Assembly: GCA_019279435.1 (NCBI GenBank)
Contig: JAAALK010000286.1
Coordinates: 51,222,289-51,286,288, forward strand
Length of the DNA: 64,000 bases
Direction of reading: 5' to 3'
Origin: Zizania palustris
Taxonomy: Eukaryota; Streptophyta; Magnoliopsida; Poales; Poaceae
The notes under the pieces were generated by a model. That model was not told the DNA's origin. It saw only the letters and a list, made by a program, of their open reading frames with translations, and ran no database searches. The number at the start of each line of letters is the position of its first letter. Position 1 is the first letter of the stretch. The translations under genes were made by a program, and so were the position numbers. Shown here piece by piece: positions 35,252 through 45,045 of this stretch.

Positions 35252-36006
35252 CCGCCCGGAGCGGAAGCTTCTAGAAAGCGAGATCTGGCGGGCTCCCGTT
35301 TCCTCCCCGTGTTTCCGAGTCGGAGTAACGGTGGTTGGGGAAGGACGCGTTGCCGTTTATGGCGAAGGACCAACGAGTCACTGCACCGTGGGGCACACGG
35401 ATCTAACGGCCAGCACGAGCCCTGCAGACGATCGGACGGCCGTGAATGTCCCGCTTGACGTGGCATCGGACCTGTGGGCGCCCGCCTTAGCAAGTTTTGA
35501 CCGAGTGGTCACGCCACGTTGAACCTTTAAGTGCGCACGTGGACATTTTTTGCATAGATATTTGATACTTTAATATTTAAACATTTTATTAAATTAATAC
35601 TTATAAACATTTTATGTAAACCAACCAAAGGCCCAAATGAGCAATTTGTTTTTCTTTCTCTCTTCTAATGGAAGCCGGCCAGGCATGCAGCATCCCAAAC
35701 TTTCGAATTCGAGCGGTTTGATCTTGCAGGCAGTTCTCTTCTTTCTTCTTGAGACATTCTGTGTTACTGTGTACCTTGCAAGGTGGTGCAGAGGCAGCAT
35801 TATGCCGTTGACTTCACTGGAACCGAAGACAGAAAAGCCTCCGATCTGTGTTAATTATTCACCAAGAATATATCGAAGCGAGTTGCTGTAAGTCTAGTGT
35901 CATCTAGTGAAGGTTAAACCTTATCAATCTCTCTATATCAACCCAAGCTGGCAAGCTAGCTTGATACTAGGAGCGCATTGGAGCCATATCGCGTGCTAGC
36001 TTAGCC
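35252..36006. other. spacer between ERO1 and the Pin2-like cluster
   Basis: The first about 270 bp are GC-rich and serve as ERO1 promoter and leader on the minus strand. TCTCTATATCAACC at about 35929-35942 is a possible TATA box about 70 bp before the first Pin2-like gene. No other gene is visible. Confidence 0.4.
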
Positions 36007-36346
36007 ATGGCCTCCGTCAAGCTATCCTTCACACTCGCGCTCCTCATCTCGGGTAAATGCTCCGTTTTCCAGCTCGAGTTCGACACTGCTGATGATATAG
36101 ACGCAATTTGACCAAGTTTTTCGATTTCCACGTACACGTCTTGGTGAAGTTTAGGTCTCGTGATGCTGGGGACGATCGAGAGCTCCGAAGCGCGCAGTCT
36201 GCAACCTCTTGTGCGCGCGAGGAACATACATCGCATGCGGCAACCGTCCGGGCGAGCAGCTCTACGGGTGCGCCTGCAGGTGCGCGCCGCCGGACGGCGT
36301 GGGCTGCGTCGTCCACTACGCCGACGGCTCGACGCGGAATTGCTGA
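36007..36346 (+). pseudogene. Pin2-like cysteine-rich peptide, copy 1 (frame break or unusual splicing)
   Basis: Exon 1 (36007-36052) encodes MASVKLSFTLALLIS plus one base and has the GGTAAA donor placed exactly as in copies 2-4. The mature part, VCNLLCARGTYIACG...GCACRCAPPDGVGC...STRNC, is clear from 36197 to the stop at 36344-36346 and has eight Cys. Using the acceptor that matches the other copies (TTTAG before 36155) the leader LVMLGTIESSEAR is in a different frame from the mature part, so one base is gained or lost near 36196. A weaker acceptor, GAGAG before 36183, would restore a 69-aa protein with a short leader. It is either a young pseudogene or a copy using a new splice site; I favour the first. 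Confidence 0.65.
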
Positions 36347-36744
36347 AGAAAGCGCATGCATCCATCCAGGGCGCGCGGGAACGATGGCGATAGATGGGTC
36401 TTGAAGTGAAGCTGCCTGAATTCTCTGTACACCTCTGAATTGTTCAGTGCTCGTCGTTTCATTGTTCGAGATGATCAGACAGCTTTTTCCCCAGCAATAT
36501 GACTCTAAAATTTTAATCTGGATTTGGGTATACATTTGTGCATCTTGCATTAAGGTAGCGTTTGGTTTTGTGTATAAAAAAAGAGAAACAGATGGTCTTA
36601 ATTTTAGGAATGGAATGAAACAATTGTTTTGTATAAATGTAGTTGGACAAGTGAAATGCTTAGAACTTGTTTGTTTAGTGGAATGAAAAAGGATGGGAGC
36701 TAGCCATCTCGTCACGTCTAGTCCCTGTAACCAAACAAGACTTA

Positions 36745-37067
36745 GTGGGCGTTTGGTTAACTAAAGTTTAGTCTGTGTCACGTTCGGATATTTAGACGTA
36801 AATTTGAAGGACTAAACGTGAATTAATCATAAAAATAGTTACATAATTAGAGGATTATTTGCGAGACGAATCTATTAAACCTAATTAATCCATGAATAAC
36901 AAATATTTAATGTAGCATCACGTTGTCAAATCATGGCGTAATTAGGCTCATTAGATTCTTCTCACGAATAATCCACCAGTTATGAATGAATTTTATAAAT
37001 AGTTTGTATTTAATATACTAACATAATATCTAAACATTCGATTTAGTCTCTATAACCAAACAGGGCC
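36745..37067. mobile_element. nested Tourist-like MITE, 323 bp
   Basis: The ends GTGGGCGTTTGGTTA and TAACCAAACAGGGCC are inverted repeats of the common grass type. The inside contains the AT-rich ATTATTTGCGAGACGAATC segment that I recognise from abundant grass MITEs. Flanks are TTA on the left and TAA on the right, so the duplication is not exact. Confidence 0.65.
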
Positions 37068-37165
37068 TAACATTGCCCAATCGCACCACCTGTGCTGCCC
37101 CACCACCCTGCCCACACGGGCCTAACATTGCCCAATCACACCGCCTGTGCTGCCCCACCGCCCCA
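37063..37165. repeat. direct tandem repeat, 55-bp unit, about two copies
   Basis: GGGCCTAACATTGCCCAATC...CTGTGCTGCCCCACC starts at 37063 and again at 37118 with few changes. It is GC-rich, unlike the MITE DNA on both sides. Confidence 0.8.
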
Positions 37166-37475
37166 CTGACCCATCGCCCTAGGCCCCACCGTCCCTCTCC
37201 ATGTGTGGCCTCGTGCCACTTGTTATCACCCCTCTTCACGTGGGCCCATCTTCCCTGGCCACGTCGCACCACACACCTTGCCACTGTGCCGCCCTGTTCA
37301 TGCTGAACTGTTTGGAACCATGTCGTTTGAATAAAAAACTAAACATTTACAAATGAATATTCTATTTCTAGAGATCGTTCAATTCTACTCAGCACCATCT
37401 CATCTCTTTAACCAAAAAGCTTTATCATCTCATATTTAGGAACCGAACTCCTTATACAGTAAACTAAACACTACC

Positions 37476-38640
37476 CAAATCATCTTTGGTAGACATTTTG
37501 TACTGAAATCCACGATCTTTGAGGACAAGGTATATGATTTGAGGCAGACAATTTTTATCATCCCCGAGGAGATACCGTAAGATACAAGGTACTAGTAGGT
37601 ACCAAATCAAATCTAACCATTATTTTGACATGAGCATGATTAGAAAAGAAAATGGAGTAAGCAGTCACCACACCCAACCGCCGGGTTGCACCGCTCCTAC
37701 TGTCCTCGCCGCCCAACTGTCCCATTGTAGATCTCGTCGCCCTGCCGAGGCTTGGCCTCGTCACCCCAAGCCATGCCGCCTTCCTGAGCGTGTTGCCCTA
37801 CACATGTGCTATATCGCAAAAAGACAAGAATGCTATTTCACTACTCAAGTTATCATCTTTTGCGCACGTAAGTACCAGTAGGTACTACAGTAATCTCAAC
37901 TGTTGGACGAATATAATTAAGTTTTTAATGGGCATTGTACCTAGAAGTCAATGATCTGTTATCCACTAAAACAAAAGTCAACAGAATTATCTGAAATTGA
38001 CTATTCCAGCACCACGGAAAACACCAACACTTGTTTGGCAGATTGGGTATGTAAGTTCGTGCCCAATCCATTTATATATCAAGGAAAGTTGACTAGATCC
38101 CAACCAATCCGAAAGGATTGGTTCGGATCCCCAAATATCTAAACTAGTCGTAAGATAATTGCTGAGTTCACTAAGCATTTCCGAGATGCAGTGTGAACTC
38201 CGTGATTGTGATCCGGTCTGAAACTTTGAATGGTCAGTCGATGTGCATCTGAAGCAAAGCAATGTCAGGATAAGTTTGTTTAAGACAAAAACATTTTCAA
38301 TCCAATCACCCAAACACGTTAACACGTTGACAATTGGGACAAAACTAGCCTTACCTGAACTTGAATCCCAAGACAGGAACAGAAATGTGATCCTAGCTGC
38401 AAACGGATCAAAGAACCTGGAGAACAATGACAGTAAATTCAGAGATGGCATGCTCCACATGATCAGGTTCTTGGTTCTATGCACGAACACGTCGCGTGTT
38501 TCGCTTCTCGATGTCGAGCTGATCTCCAACGCATCGCAGATGCACCTCACGCCTTTCGTCAGAGAGAGCTGCCGTGTAAAACTAGTGTCAAAAACTCAGA
38601 ATTCCATGCATGCTGATCACGGTCACAGACTCACAGTCAC
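37476..38640. other. spacer between Pin2-like copies 1 and 2
   Basis: Two similar direct motifs, GTACTAGTAGGTACC near 37589 and GTACCAGTAGGTACT near 37871, stand about 280 bp apart and may be ends of an unidentified repeat. A 187-codon minus-strand frame at 37987-38550 has no recognisable domain and is not called. Confidence 0.4.
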
Positions 38641-38648
38641 AGAGTTCC

Positions 38649-38657
38649 CTATATAGA
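38649..38657 (+). promoter_or_regulatory. TATA box of Pin2-like copy 2
   Basis: CTATATAGA lies 97 bp before the ATG of copy 2, a normal core-promoter position with a short leader. Confidence 0.6.
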
Positions 38658-38745
38658 CCCCTGGAGCATGCAGGATTCCCAGCAGCAACGCAGCCACGCA
38701 AGCAGATCGATCAGAGAAAGAAGCAAGAAAAGAAGATTCGGAAGG

Positions 38746-39111
38746 ATGGCCTCCGTGAAGCTCTCCGTCGCCGTCGCCGTCGCCGTCGCCTTCCTCCTCT
38801 CCGGTACGCCGCCAACACGTACGAGCGCTACTGCGCACGGTCGTACGTCACCCGGTTCTTCTGAACTGTACAGCTTGGTTTCTTGCGTGTTTGGTATTTG
38901 AGCAGGGCTGGTGGCCATGGCGGCAATCGGGAGCGCGGAGGCGGGCAGTTTGTGCCCGGTGCAGTGCATCCAGGGAGGGTACATCACCTGCGACAACTAC
39001 CCGTACCAGAAGCTGGACGGCTGCGACTGCCAGTGCGCGCCCAAGGACGGCGAGAACTGCGTGCTCCACCTCGAGCACGGCCCGCCCTTCAACTGCGCGC
39101 CGCAGGCGTAA
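38746..39111 (+). CDS. Pin2-like secreted cysteine-rich peptide, copy 2
   Basis: Two exons, 38746-38803 and 38906-39111, encode 87 aa. The phase-1 intron within the signal peptide is shared by all four copies. The leader (MASVKLSVAVAVAVAFLLSG...) is strongly hydrophobic. The mature part has eight Cys in the order CPVQC, ITC, GCDCQC, NC, NC, with GGYITCDNYPYQKLDGC in the middle. The spacing and the intron position resemble potato inhibitor II (MEROPS I20), whose single domains block trypsin- and chymotrypsin-like proteases by an exposed loop. Grass members are small, secreted and linked to defence or reproductive tissues. The target protease cannot be read from this sequence. Copy 3 is its closest relative here. 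Confidence 0.8.
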
Positions 39112-39523
39112 TCTCAGAGACGATGATAGAATTAATCTACTGCTGGTGATGATCGAATAATGTTTGCCGAATAATGAAGTGGAGTATATGATAGTGTTTG
39201 TTTTTGATTGATCATTTCAATTTTCAACTACGATGAATTTGAGTGGTCAAAACTCACTGTCGCGTTGAGTTCATGCTACTTTAGTTAGTGGATGCCGGGT
39301 TACACCATAATATCTGATCAACTTGCACACTAAAAAAGGTTAGCGAATTCTCGCCCAGAAAACGGCATGTGGCACGTGATCGTCGCGTGATCCGTCGTCA
39401 AATCCAGCGGTGAAACGCACCGCCGTGCACACTGAAACAGTCGGTGGCAGCTGCTCTGCTCTGATCAGAATCTCTCGTTCTCTCCGTTGGGTGAACTGCG
39501 CGGCGAACTCAATCACGGAAACA

Positions 39524-39893
39524 ATGGCTTCTTCTTCCTCGAAGAAGTTGTCACTCACCTTCATCCTCCTCGTTGCCGGTGAGTACGACTTGATTTCACT
39601 CTCGTGTGTGCTCACTCGTTGATCCTGAAACCGATTCTTCGCATGTGTGTTTCTCGGCTGCGTGCTGCATGGTCGGTGAAGCAGGGGTCATCGTGCTCGG
39701 CGAGACGGGGGCCACGGGAGCGGCGGCGGACTGCGCCGCCGTCCGGTGCATCCAGGGAGGGTACATCACCTGCAAGAACTACCCCGGCAAGAAGTTCGAC
39801 GGGTGCATCTGCCAGTGCGCGCCCAGAAACGGCGAGCACTGCGTCCTCCACCTCCAGAACGGCTCCTCCACCAAGTGCCGCAAGCCAAAGTAG
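39524..39893 (+). CDS. Pin2-like secreted cysteine-rich peptide, copy 3
   Basis: Two exons, 39524-39578 and 39685-39893, encode 87 aa. The leader is MASSSSKKLSLTFILLVAG, with further residues before the mature start near DCAAVRC. Eight Cys follow in the same order as copy 2: CAAVRC, ITC, GCICQC, HC, KC, with the shared block CIQGGYITC. The loop CKNYPGKKFDGC is more basic than in copy 2 (CDNYPYQKLDGC), so if these are protease inhibitors their specificity may differ. The end, KCRKPK, is basic. Splice sites are canonical and no defect is seen. Confidence 0.8.
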
Positions 39894-40262
39894 CCGAGAA
39901 CCTCGAGCAGTCGAGCTGTCGCCGACTCGCCGGCGCAGCTTGCTTCCGTGCTGCGTACTTGCCTTATAAGTTATAATCAGCGATGCAATTGGCATCGATA
40001 ATACAGCGAGCAGTTCATGCTTCCAAATAAAATTTAACCAGTATGGCCATTTGATTTGACCGGATTGGCCGCCTCATTTTAGTGCTCCAGCATTGGAAAT
40101 AATGGTGATTCTTTGACTAGACCATCATGGATCCAGAGCACTAAGTTGAACAGTAGATCACTGCTTGTTTCAAAGTCAAAAAAGATAGGGCTGACCGGAG
40201 ATTTCAGAATCCATACACCCCTTCACAAAAATAGCCAAAAAAGCAATATTTTGACCAAGCTT

Positions 40263-40273
40263 CCCATATAAAC
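40263..40273 (+). promoter_or_regulatory. TATA box of Pin2-like copy 4
   Basis: CCATATAAACT stands 48 bp before the ATG, implying a very short leader of about 15-20 nt. Confidence 0.6.
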
Positions 40274-40310
40274 TTCACTCATGCAAACTTGCACAGAGTA
40301 GCAGACTAGC

Positions 40311-40654
40311 ATGGCTTCCACCAAGCTTGCTCTCCCAGTGGCTCTCCTACTGTGCGGTAGCTGCTTCCTCCTCTTCTACCTCCAGCTCATCTCTCGTTGC
40401 TCTCGCGGTCCGTCGCGAATGATGTTCTTTCTCTGAATTTTGCAGGGCTCATGGTGATTGGATCCATAAAGAGCGCCTGTGCTGAGGACGGGAAGCTCAA
40501 GATCTGCCCCATGTTCTGCTACGAGGGCGCCAGGTACATGACGTGCCCGTCGACGGGATGCAAGCAGCAGAAGCCGGCGTGCAACTGCTGCCTCGCCGGC
40601 GAGAAAGGCTGCGCCATCTACCTGAGCAACGGGGAGGTGGTGAACTGCACTTGA
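40311..40654 (+). CDS. potato inhibitor II (Pin2) family proteinase inhibitor, copy 4
   Basis: Two exons, 40311-40356 and 40446-40654, encode 84 aa. After the leader (MASTKLALPVALLLCG...) the mature part has ICPMFC, RYMTCPSTGC, ACNCC, KGC and VNC, very close to monocot Pin2 proteins as I know them (YMTCPSTG and CNCC...KGC.LYLSNG blocks). It is the most canonical of the four and anchors the family assignment for the others. It has nine mature Cys, one more than usual, from STGC; the extra one may be unpaired. Pin2 proteins are secreted or vacuolar inhibitors of serine proteases, often induced by wounding. Confidence 0.88.
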
Positions 40655-42989
40655 ACTCCTCTATAAGGCAAAGCTGTTGATGAACTCTTTCTCCAGTTCC
40701 TGCATATTCAGAACACATTTGGCTTGCTGCTAAATAAATGTTTTACTGGTGTAAAATTAGAGAAGCACGGATGTGCTGCAAAAACTGAGACAGTGAACAT
40801 TCGAAAGAACAGTGGAATTCAGTGGATGCCTGTAATGTATGAATTCACATTTTTCACTGCAAGATAAGACCAAAAAAAGTTAGACGGCAGTATTTCACAG
40901 ATAATTTTACAGAAAGCAGATAAGCAGTAGAAAGCATAGCTGGTTCTACTATAAACTTCCATCTCAATACAGCGAGTTATCATCACAAAACAATGGAAGT
41001 CAGTCAGGAGTTTCTACCAAGTCTGAAAATGATGCAATACAACACATTGTGACAAAACAAAGCAGTCAACAGAACACACGGCAAGAGTACAAGCACAATG
41101 ACAGTCTAGAGAATTTACCTTCAATGAAATTATTGTAGAGCCTCTTCAACCGATTATTCCCTTGCATAATCAAAACATCATCCTACATTACTGACTCAGT
41201 ACATATCTGGTATTCACTACATCAATTAGTTTGTTTAATAAAACCCAATTCTTGAATCAAATTTAACTATCTACAGCACATATAAGTACATAACGGACTC
41301 AGTACAGAAATGTGGTATTTTTTCCGCCTTGGCTTCACTAAACTTTCTCTGTTCTAATGCACAAAGCTGACTCTCACCATACAGTTTATTTTCACAAGCA
41401 AAGAGGTAGGTCCATGAGATAGTGTATCTTGCCCAAAACGGTAGGACAATCAGGATAGCTTAGAACATAACTTCCATCGGATGAAAACATAAAAGTCAGA
41501 GGATGACAACTAACAGTCTAACACAGATCTGATAAAGATTGTGTTATCTAATATGGAACATGACCAAGTGCAGTTGACTCAGAGGTTAAGCTTGAATAGT
41601 GTCTTCAAAATTGGTACTAGACTGACTTCACACAAAATTGCAGCGACTGTAGATCTGTATAGTATTTGTACCTTCCATTTTCTCCATGATGCCTGTCCGG
41701 TTGCTCATGCATTCTCCTCATATAGTCATATGTAGGCACCAAGTATCAAAGTTAATCGTAATCACTAAGGCAAAGTTTCCACTTCTTTGTCTGGAAATCA
41801 AGTTCATGATATATTGAACAAGTGCAGAGGAGCATACGCTTATCTGATCTGTGTACTCAGTAGTCAGTACTCACATTTCGACATGCAAAGTCAGGGATTT
41901 TACAAAACCAAGTGATTCTTTTAGTGTTAAGTGAGCTGAGTTTGATTCCCTCTTACAAGTTATAACAGTAACCTCACAAGTAACAACATATTTAACTGTC
42001 CACATGTAATCAATTATTTGAAGAGTGAAGGGGAAATATTCCCCCTACTGTTTACACCATGTTCCCATGCTCCTATACATTAAATAATCTGGTGATCCAG
42101 GTCAACATTTCAGTGAGTATACAAATGGCAAAGGAGAATGAATGATCAGACAAAAACAACTATCTAGTGATCCAAACCATTATCATAAACCTATGCTTTG
42201 GTGTAAATGATGATGCCAAGATAACATGCAATCCAGACATCCAGTAACAGAAAGCATAAATGAACCAGCATAATCAGCTAACAAGCATGACCACTTTTGA
42301 TAAACCCAAACCCTTGGAAAGGTTTCTGTGCATTCAACACCATCCACAAAACTTTGGCAAGTTCTCCTTTTCAAGCAAAAGACGGCAACTTTACACTCAT
42401 ATGCACATTGAACTATCTCAGTGAAAACGTTAAACTGCAGAGCATACTAAAGCACTCACACAGCTGTTTCAACTAATAACTACCCTTAAAATATATATTC
42501 TAGTTTAAATAGTAGCTAATGTTGCAAGGATAAACATAAGCTATTTGAAATCTCCACTTCCCTTTACTACAAACTTCACACTATCCTACTTTGTAAAGCA
42601 CTACCCATACTCCATTACTCCTTACCTTTTTCAACAACTGCCACAGTTGAACACTGCATTACTGATATCCTCTCTTCAAGAAACATCCTTTCCAGTGATA
42701 CATATACTGATAAGTGAGATATAATGTCAATATTTTACCTTTAAGGAAAGCATCATTGCAACTATGGTACGATAGAAACCCACTACTAATCAACTAATTG
42801 TCATGTTCTAGTGTTGTCAGTAAAACATTTTCTTTCTCTTAGAATCAAACAAACAATCAAGAGCTCAGAGCTCTATCACTGAGTGTATGAACATATTTCC
42901 AAAATCCAACTGGCGTTTCCACTACAGATGAGAATATATCCATAATGAATTTCATTAATTATTGATTCCTAGGTTTCAAAATTCTCTCT
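40655..42989. other. 2.3 kb AT-rich spacer without genes
   Basis: Both strands were read; frames are short and show no domain motif. No clear inverted or long direct repeat was found. The right end may include 3' sequence of the L12 pseudogene. Confidence 0.5.
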
Positions 42990-43551
42990 TTACCTTCGTA
43001 CAAGAAACAGGAACAGGAACAAATCAAGAAACGAAGTCATACGGAACTCTCGTCCCCTCAATTCGAGAACAATCTTGGCGCCGATAGCTCGCATCTTCTC
43101 GGCGATGCTTTCTGCCTCCTCCTTTGGAACTCCCGCCTTCAGTACGGCAGGCGCCTTCTCCACGAGCTCCTTCGCCTCTTTGAGGCCCAAATTCGTGAAC
43201 GCCCTCAGGCCTCAGCTCCTTGATAATCTTAAGCTTCGCCGCGGCGTCGAAGCCCTCCAGCTTCACGTCGAACGCCATATTTTCCTCCTTCGCCTTAGCC
43301 TCCTCGCCAGCCGCCCCAGGGTACGGTCCGCCGCCAGCGAGCGGGGCCGCGCCACCGGTGAGGATGGCTAAGGGAGGGAGCTGGTCGACACCGAGGCGGC
43401 CGCGCAGGGCCTCAGTAAGGGAGGAGGCGTCGATGAGAGTGAGGCCGCAGATCTTGTCTACGAGCGCTGAGACGCGCGGGGTCGGGGTGACGGTTGAGAA
43501 GGAGCAGCCACCGGACGGACGAGCGGCTGGGACGAGGAGGCGGGAAGCCAT
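42990..43551 (-). pseudogene. mitochondrial-type ribosomal protein L7/L12, frameshifted by a 7-bp duplication
   Basis: The frame from 43551 gives a basic presequence (MASRLLVPAARPSGG), the L7/L12 N-terminal dimer region (VDKICGLTLIDASSLTEAL), an Ala/Pro hinge and the start of the C-terminal domain (VKLEGFDAAAKLKIIKELR). The domain then continues in another frame: AFTNLGLKEAKELVEKAP and GVPKEEAESIAEKMRAIGA, ending at 42990. At the switch the + strand reads CCTCAGGCCTCAG (43203-43215), a tandem duplication of seven bases that breaks the frame. The usual stop after IGAKIVLE is also gone, adding about 20 residues. It is intronless. L7/L12 forms the stalk that recruits translation factors. Either a recently dead copy or an assembly error. 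A MULE-like insertion stands 43 bp upstream. Confidence 0.8.
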
Positions 43552-43594
43552 TAGGGTTTGGTTGGGATCAAATAGAGGGGCGATGCGTGTATTG

Positions 43595-44141
43595 AAATTT
43601 AATTATTTATCACTCTAAGTCACTCTTTAAATATCATTTTCTTTGTCGTAATTATTTTTTTTGCTAACTTTTAGTATGGACGAACTCATTTTTTACTACT
43701 TTACGTACAGTTGACGCCACATTTCTTATCATATCATTTTTTGCCACATCACCTTTTTCCTCCTCTCTCCCCAACTCCCCTAACACTTTTCTCTCCCCAA
43801 CCCCTCCGGCCAACCATCGCCGACCACGGTGCCACCGGCGAGGGGCTTCGGGTGCAGGGACAAGGCCAACGGGGGGCTTCGGGGGTGGGGATGGAGAGCT
43901 ACAGGGGGCTATAGAACTAGGGACGGGAGACTTCAGGGCGGGGGCAAGGGCTTCGGGGTTGTGGATGATGTAGCAAGGAGGGCGACTTTGCGATGATGTG
44001 GTTGTTTAGTTGGTATGTGTAGGCTAAAAAGTGGTAAAAAAATGAGATTGTCTATGTTAAAGGACGGCAAAAAATTAATTGCAACAAAGAGAGTAATATT
44101 CGAAGAATAGCTCATGAAGAGAGTGACAAATAGTTAAATTT
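43595..44141. mobile_element. MULE-like non-autonomous element, about 547 bp
   Basis: Long terminal inverted repeats are visible: the left end AAATTTAATTATTTATCACTCT and the right end, inverted, AAATTTAACTATTTGTCACTCT match at 20 of 22 positions. Similarity then weakens inward, with a TTGCAATTA/TCGTAATTA block. The middle (43790-43990) is GC-rich and Gly-coding biased, as in MULEs that carry host DNA. A 9-bp target duplication was not recognised. The left end is 43 bp upstream of the L12 start codon. Confidence 0.6.
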
Positions 44142-44605
44142 TCCATCTTAGGGAGAAGAGAATGATAGAAAGAGAGTAGTAGGAAGTGAATACACATTTC
44201 AGTCTTGAAAGCGTATTTGATATTATCCGTATATGACACGAGAAGGCAGCTTTAGGAAATTTTGTGATTTCAGTCTGAAGTGTGAACTGAACTTTTCTAT
44301 GTGATTGCGAGATTCGTGTGAAATTTCTGCGTTTGAAAATGGCGCGAGTCAAAGAGTATTTTTTTAGTCGTGCACGTTGACTCAGCTGCACTTTGTACGT
44401 CAAAATTGGAGAAGCATCGATCGAACAACGTGTTCTTTCATCGATTTCATATCTCAAATCAAAAAAGGAATAAAGTGTATATGAATCGATTTCATATCTC
44501 AATCGATTTCATATATACACAAGGAATTAAATTTCCCTCTATCTCAAAAATTGCTCCCTCTATGAGCAGGAGCTACGAATCCTACAATCGAGCTGGCCGT
44601 CGTCT
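44142..44605. other. spacer with short ATCGATTTCATAT repeats
   Basis: Between 44439 and 44515 the motif ATCGATTTCATAT occurs three times. This stretch otherwise holds the 3' flank of the minus-strand gene ending at 44606. Confidence 0.5.
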
Positions 44606-44905
44606 TCACATGACCTCGTAGATGGCGGCCTGCGCGGTGACGAAGTCGAACCCCGCCGCTGCGCCGGCGCAAAAGCCGAACTCCCCTGCCGCCGCGAACG
44701 GCCGCGCCATCATCGCGGACGACGACACCGCCTCGAAGCTGAACTCCCGGCGACTGCTGCCCTCCGCCGTCGAGGACGATGACGTCGTCGCCGTCGCCGC
44801 CGTCTGCGGCGGCTTGTAGTACATGCGCGCCGTCTGCGGGCAGTGAGAGTGGAACCTCGCCGCGATGCGCACCCCCATGTCCAGCATCTCCACGTACCGC
44901 GACAT
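44606..44905 (-). CDS. small conserved plant protein, function unknown
   Basis: An intronless 99-aa frame starts MSRYVEMLDMGVRIAARFHS and continues HCPQTARMYYKPP, a block I recognise as strongly conserved in small uncharacterised plant proteins. A low-complexity Thr/Ser/Ala linker follows, and then REFSFEAVSSSAMMARPFAA and GFDFVTAQAAIYEVM. There is no signal peptide or obvious catalytic motif. Codon use is strongly GC-rich, like other grass single-exon genes, and a TATA box lies about 130 bp upstream. The function is not known to me. Confidence 0.8.
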   Translation of the reverse strand: MSRYVEMLDMGVRIAARFHSHCPQTARMYYKPPQTAATATTSSSSTAEGSSRREFSFEAVSSSAMMARPFAAAGEFGFCAGAAAGFDFVTAQAAIYEVM

Positions 44906-45037
44906 CTCCGGCGGCTAGCTCGACGGGATTATATTGTTTTTTTTTTTCACCGCCGCCGCTCGCTTCTTTTTCTCCGAGCTGGGAGGAGGCGGCGGAGGCG
45001 GCGTTCTGGCTTTCTCCGGGCAGGCGGCGGCGGCTTG

Positions 45038-45045
45038 TTATATAT
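45038..45045 (-). promoter_or_regulatory. TATA box of the small conserved protein gene
   Basis: On the minus strand ATATATAACA lies about 130 bp before the ATG at 44905, followed by a GC-rich leader. Confidence 0.6.

Larger units (their letters stand above)
36554..37475. mobile_element. composite of nested MITEs between Pin2-like copies 1 and 2
   Basis: The outer ends GGTAGCGTTTGGTTT and AAACTAAACACTACC match the MITE family at 22283-22513; flanks are TAA and CAA, so the duplication has one change. Inside lies a second element (36745-37067) and a GC-rich tandem repeat (37063-37165). The outer pieces total more than the usual 231 bp, so further insertion took place. Confidence 0.55.

Noticed and set aside
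35032..35522. Frames of 141-153 codons over the ERO1 first exon and promoter
   Set aside because: GC-rich shadows of the real ERO1 exon 1.
37987..38550. 187-codon minus-strand frame
   Set aside because: No recognisable domain, no signal peptide, composition like non-coding DNA, and it lies between cluster genes on the other strand.
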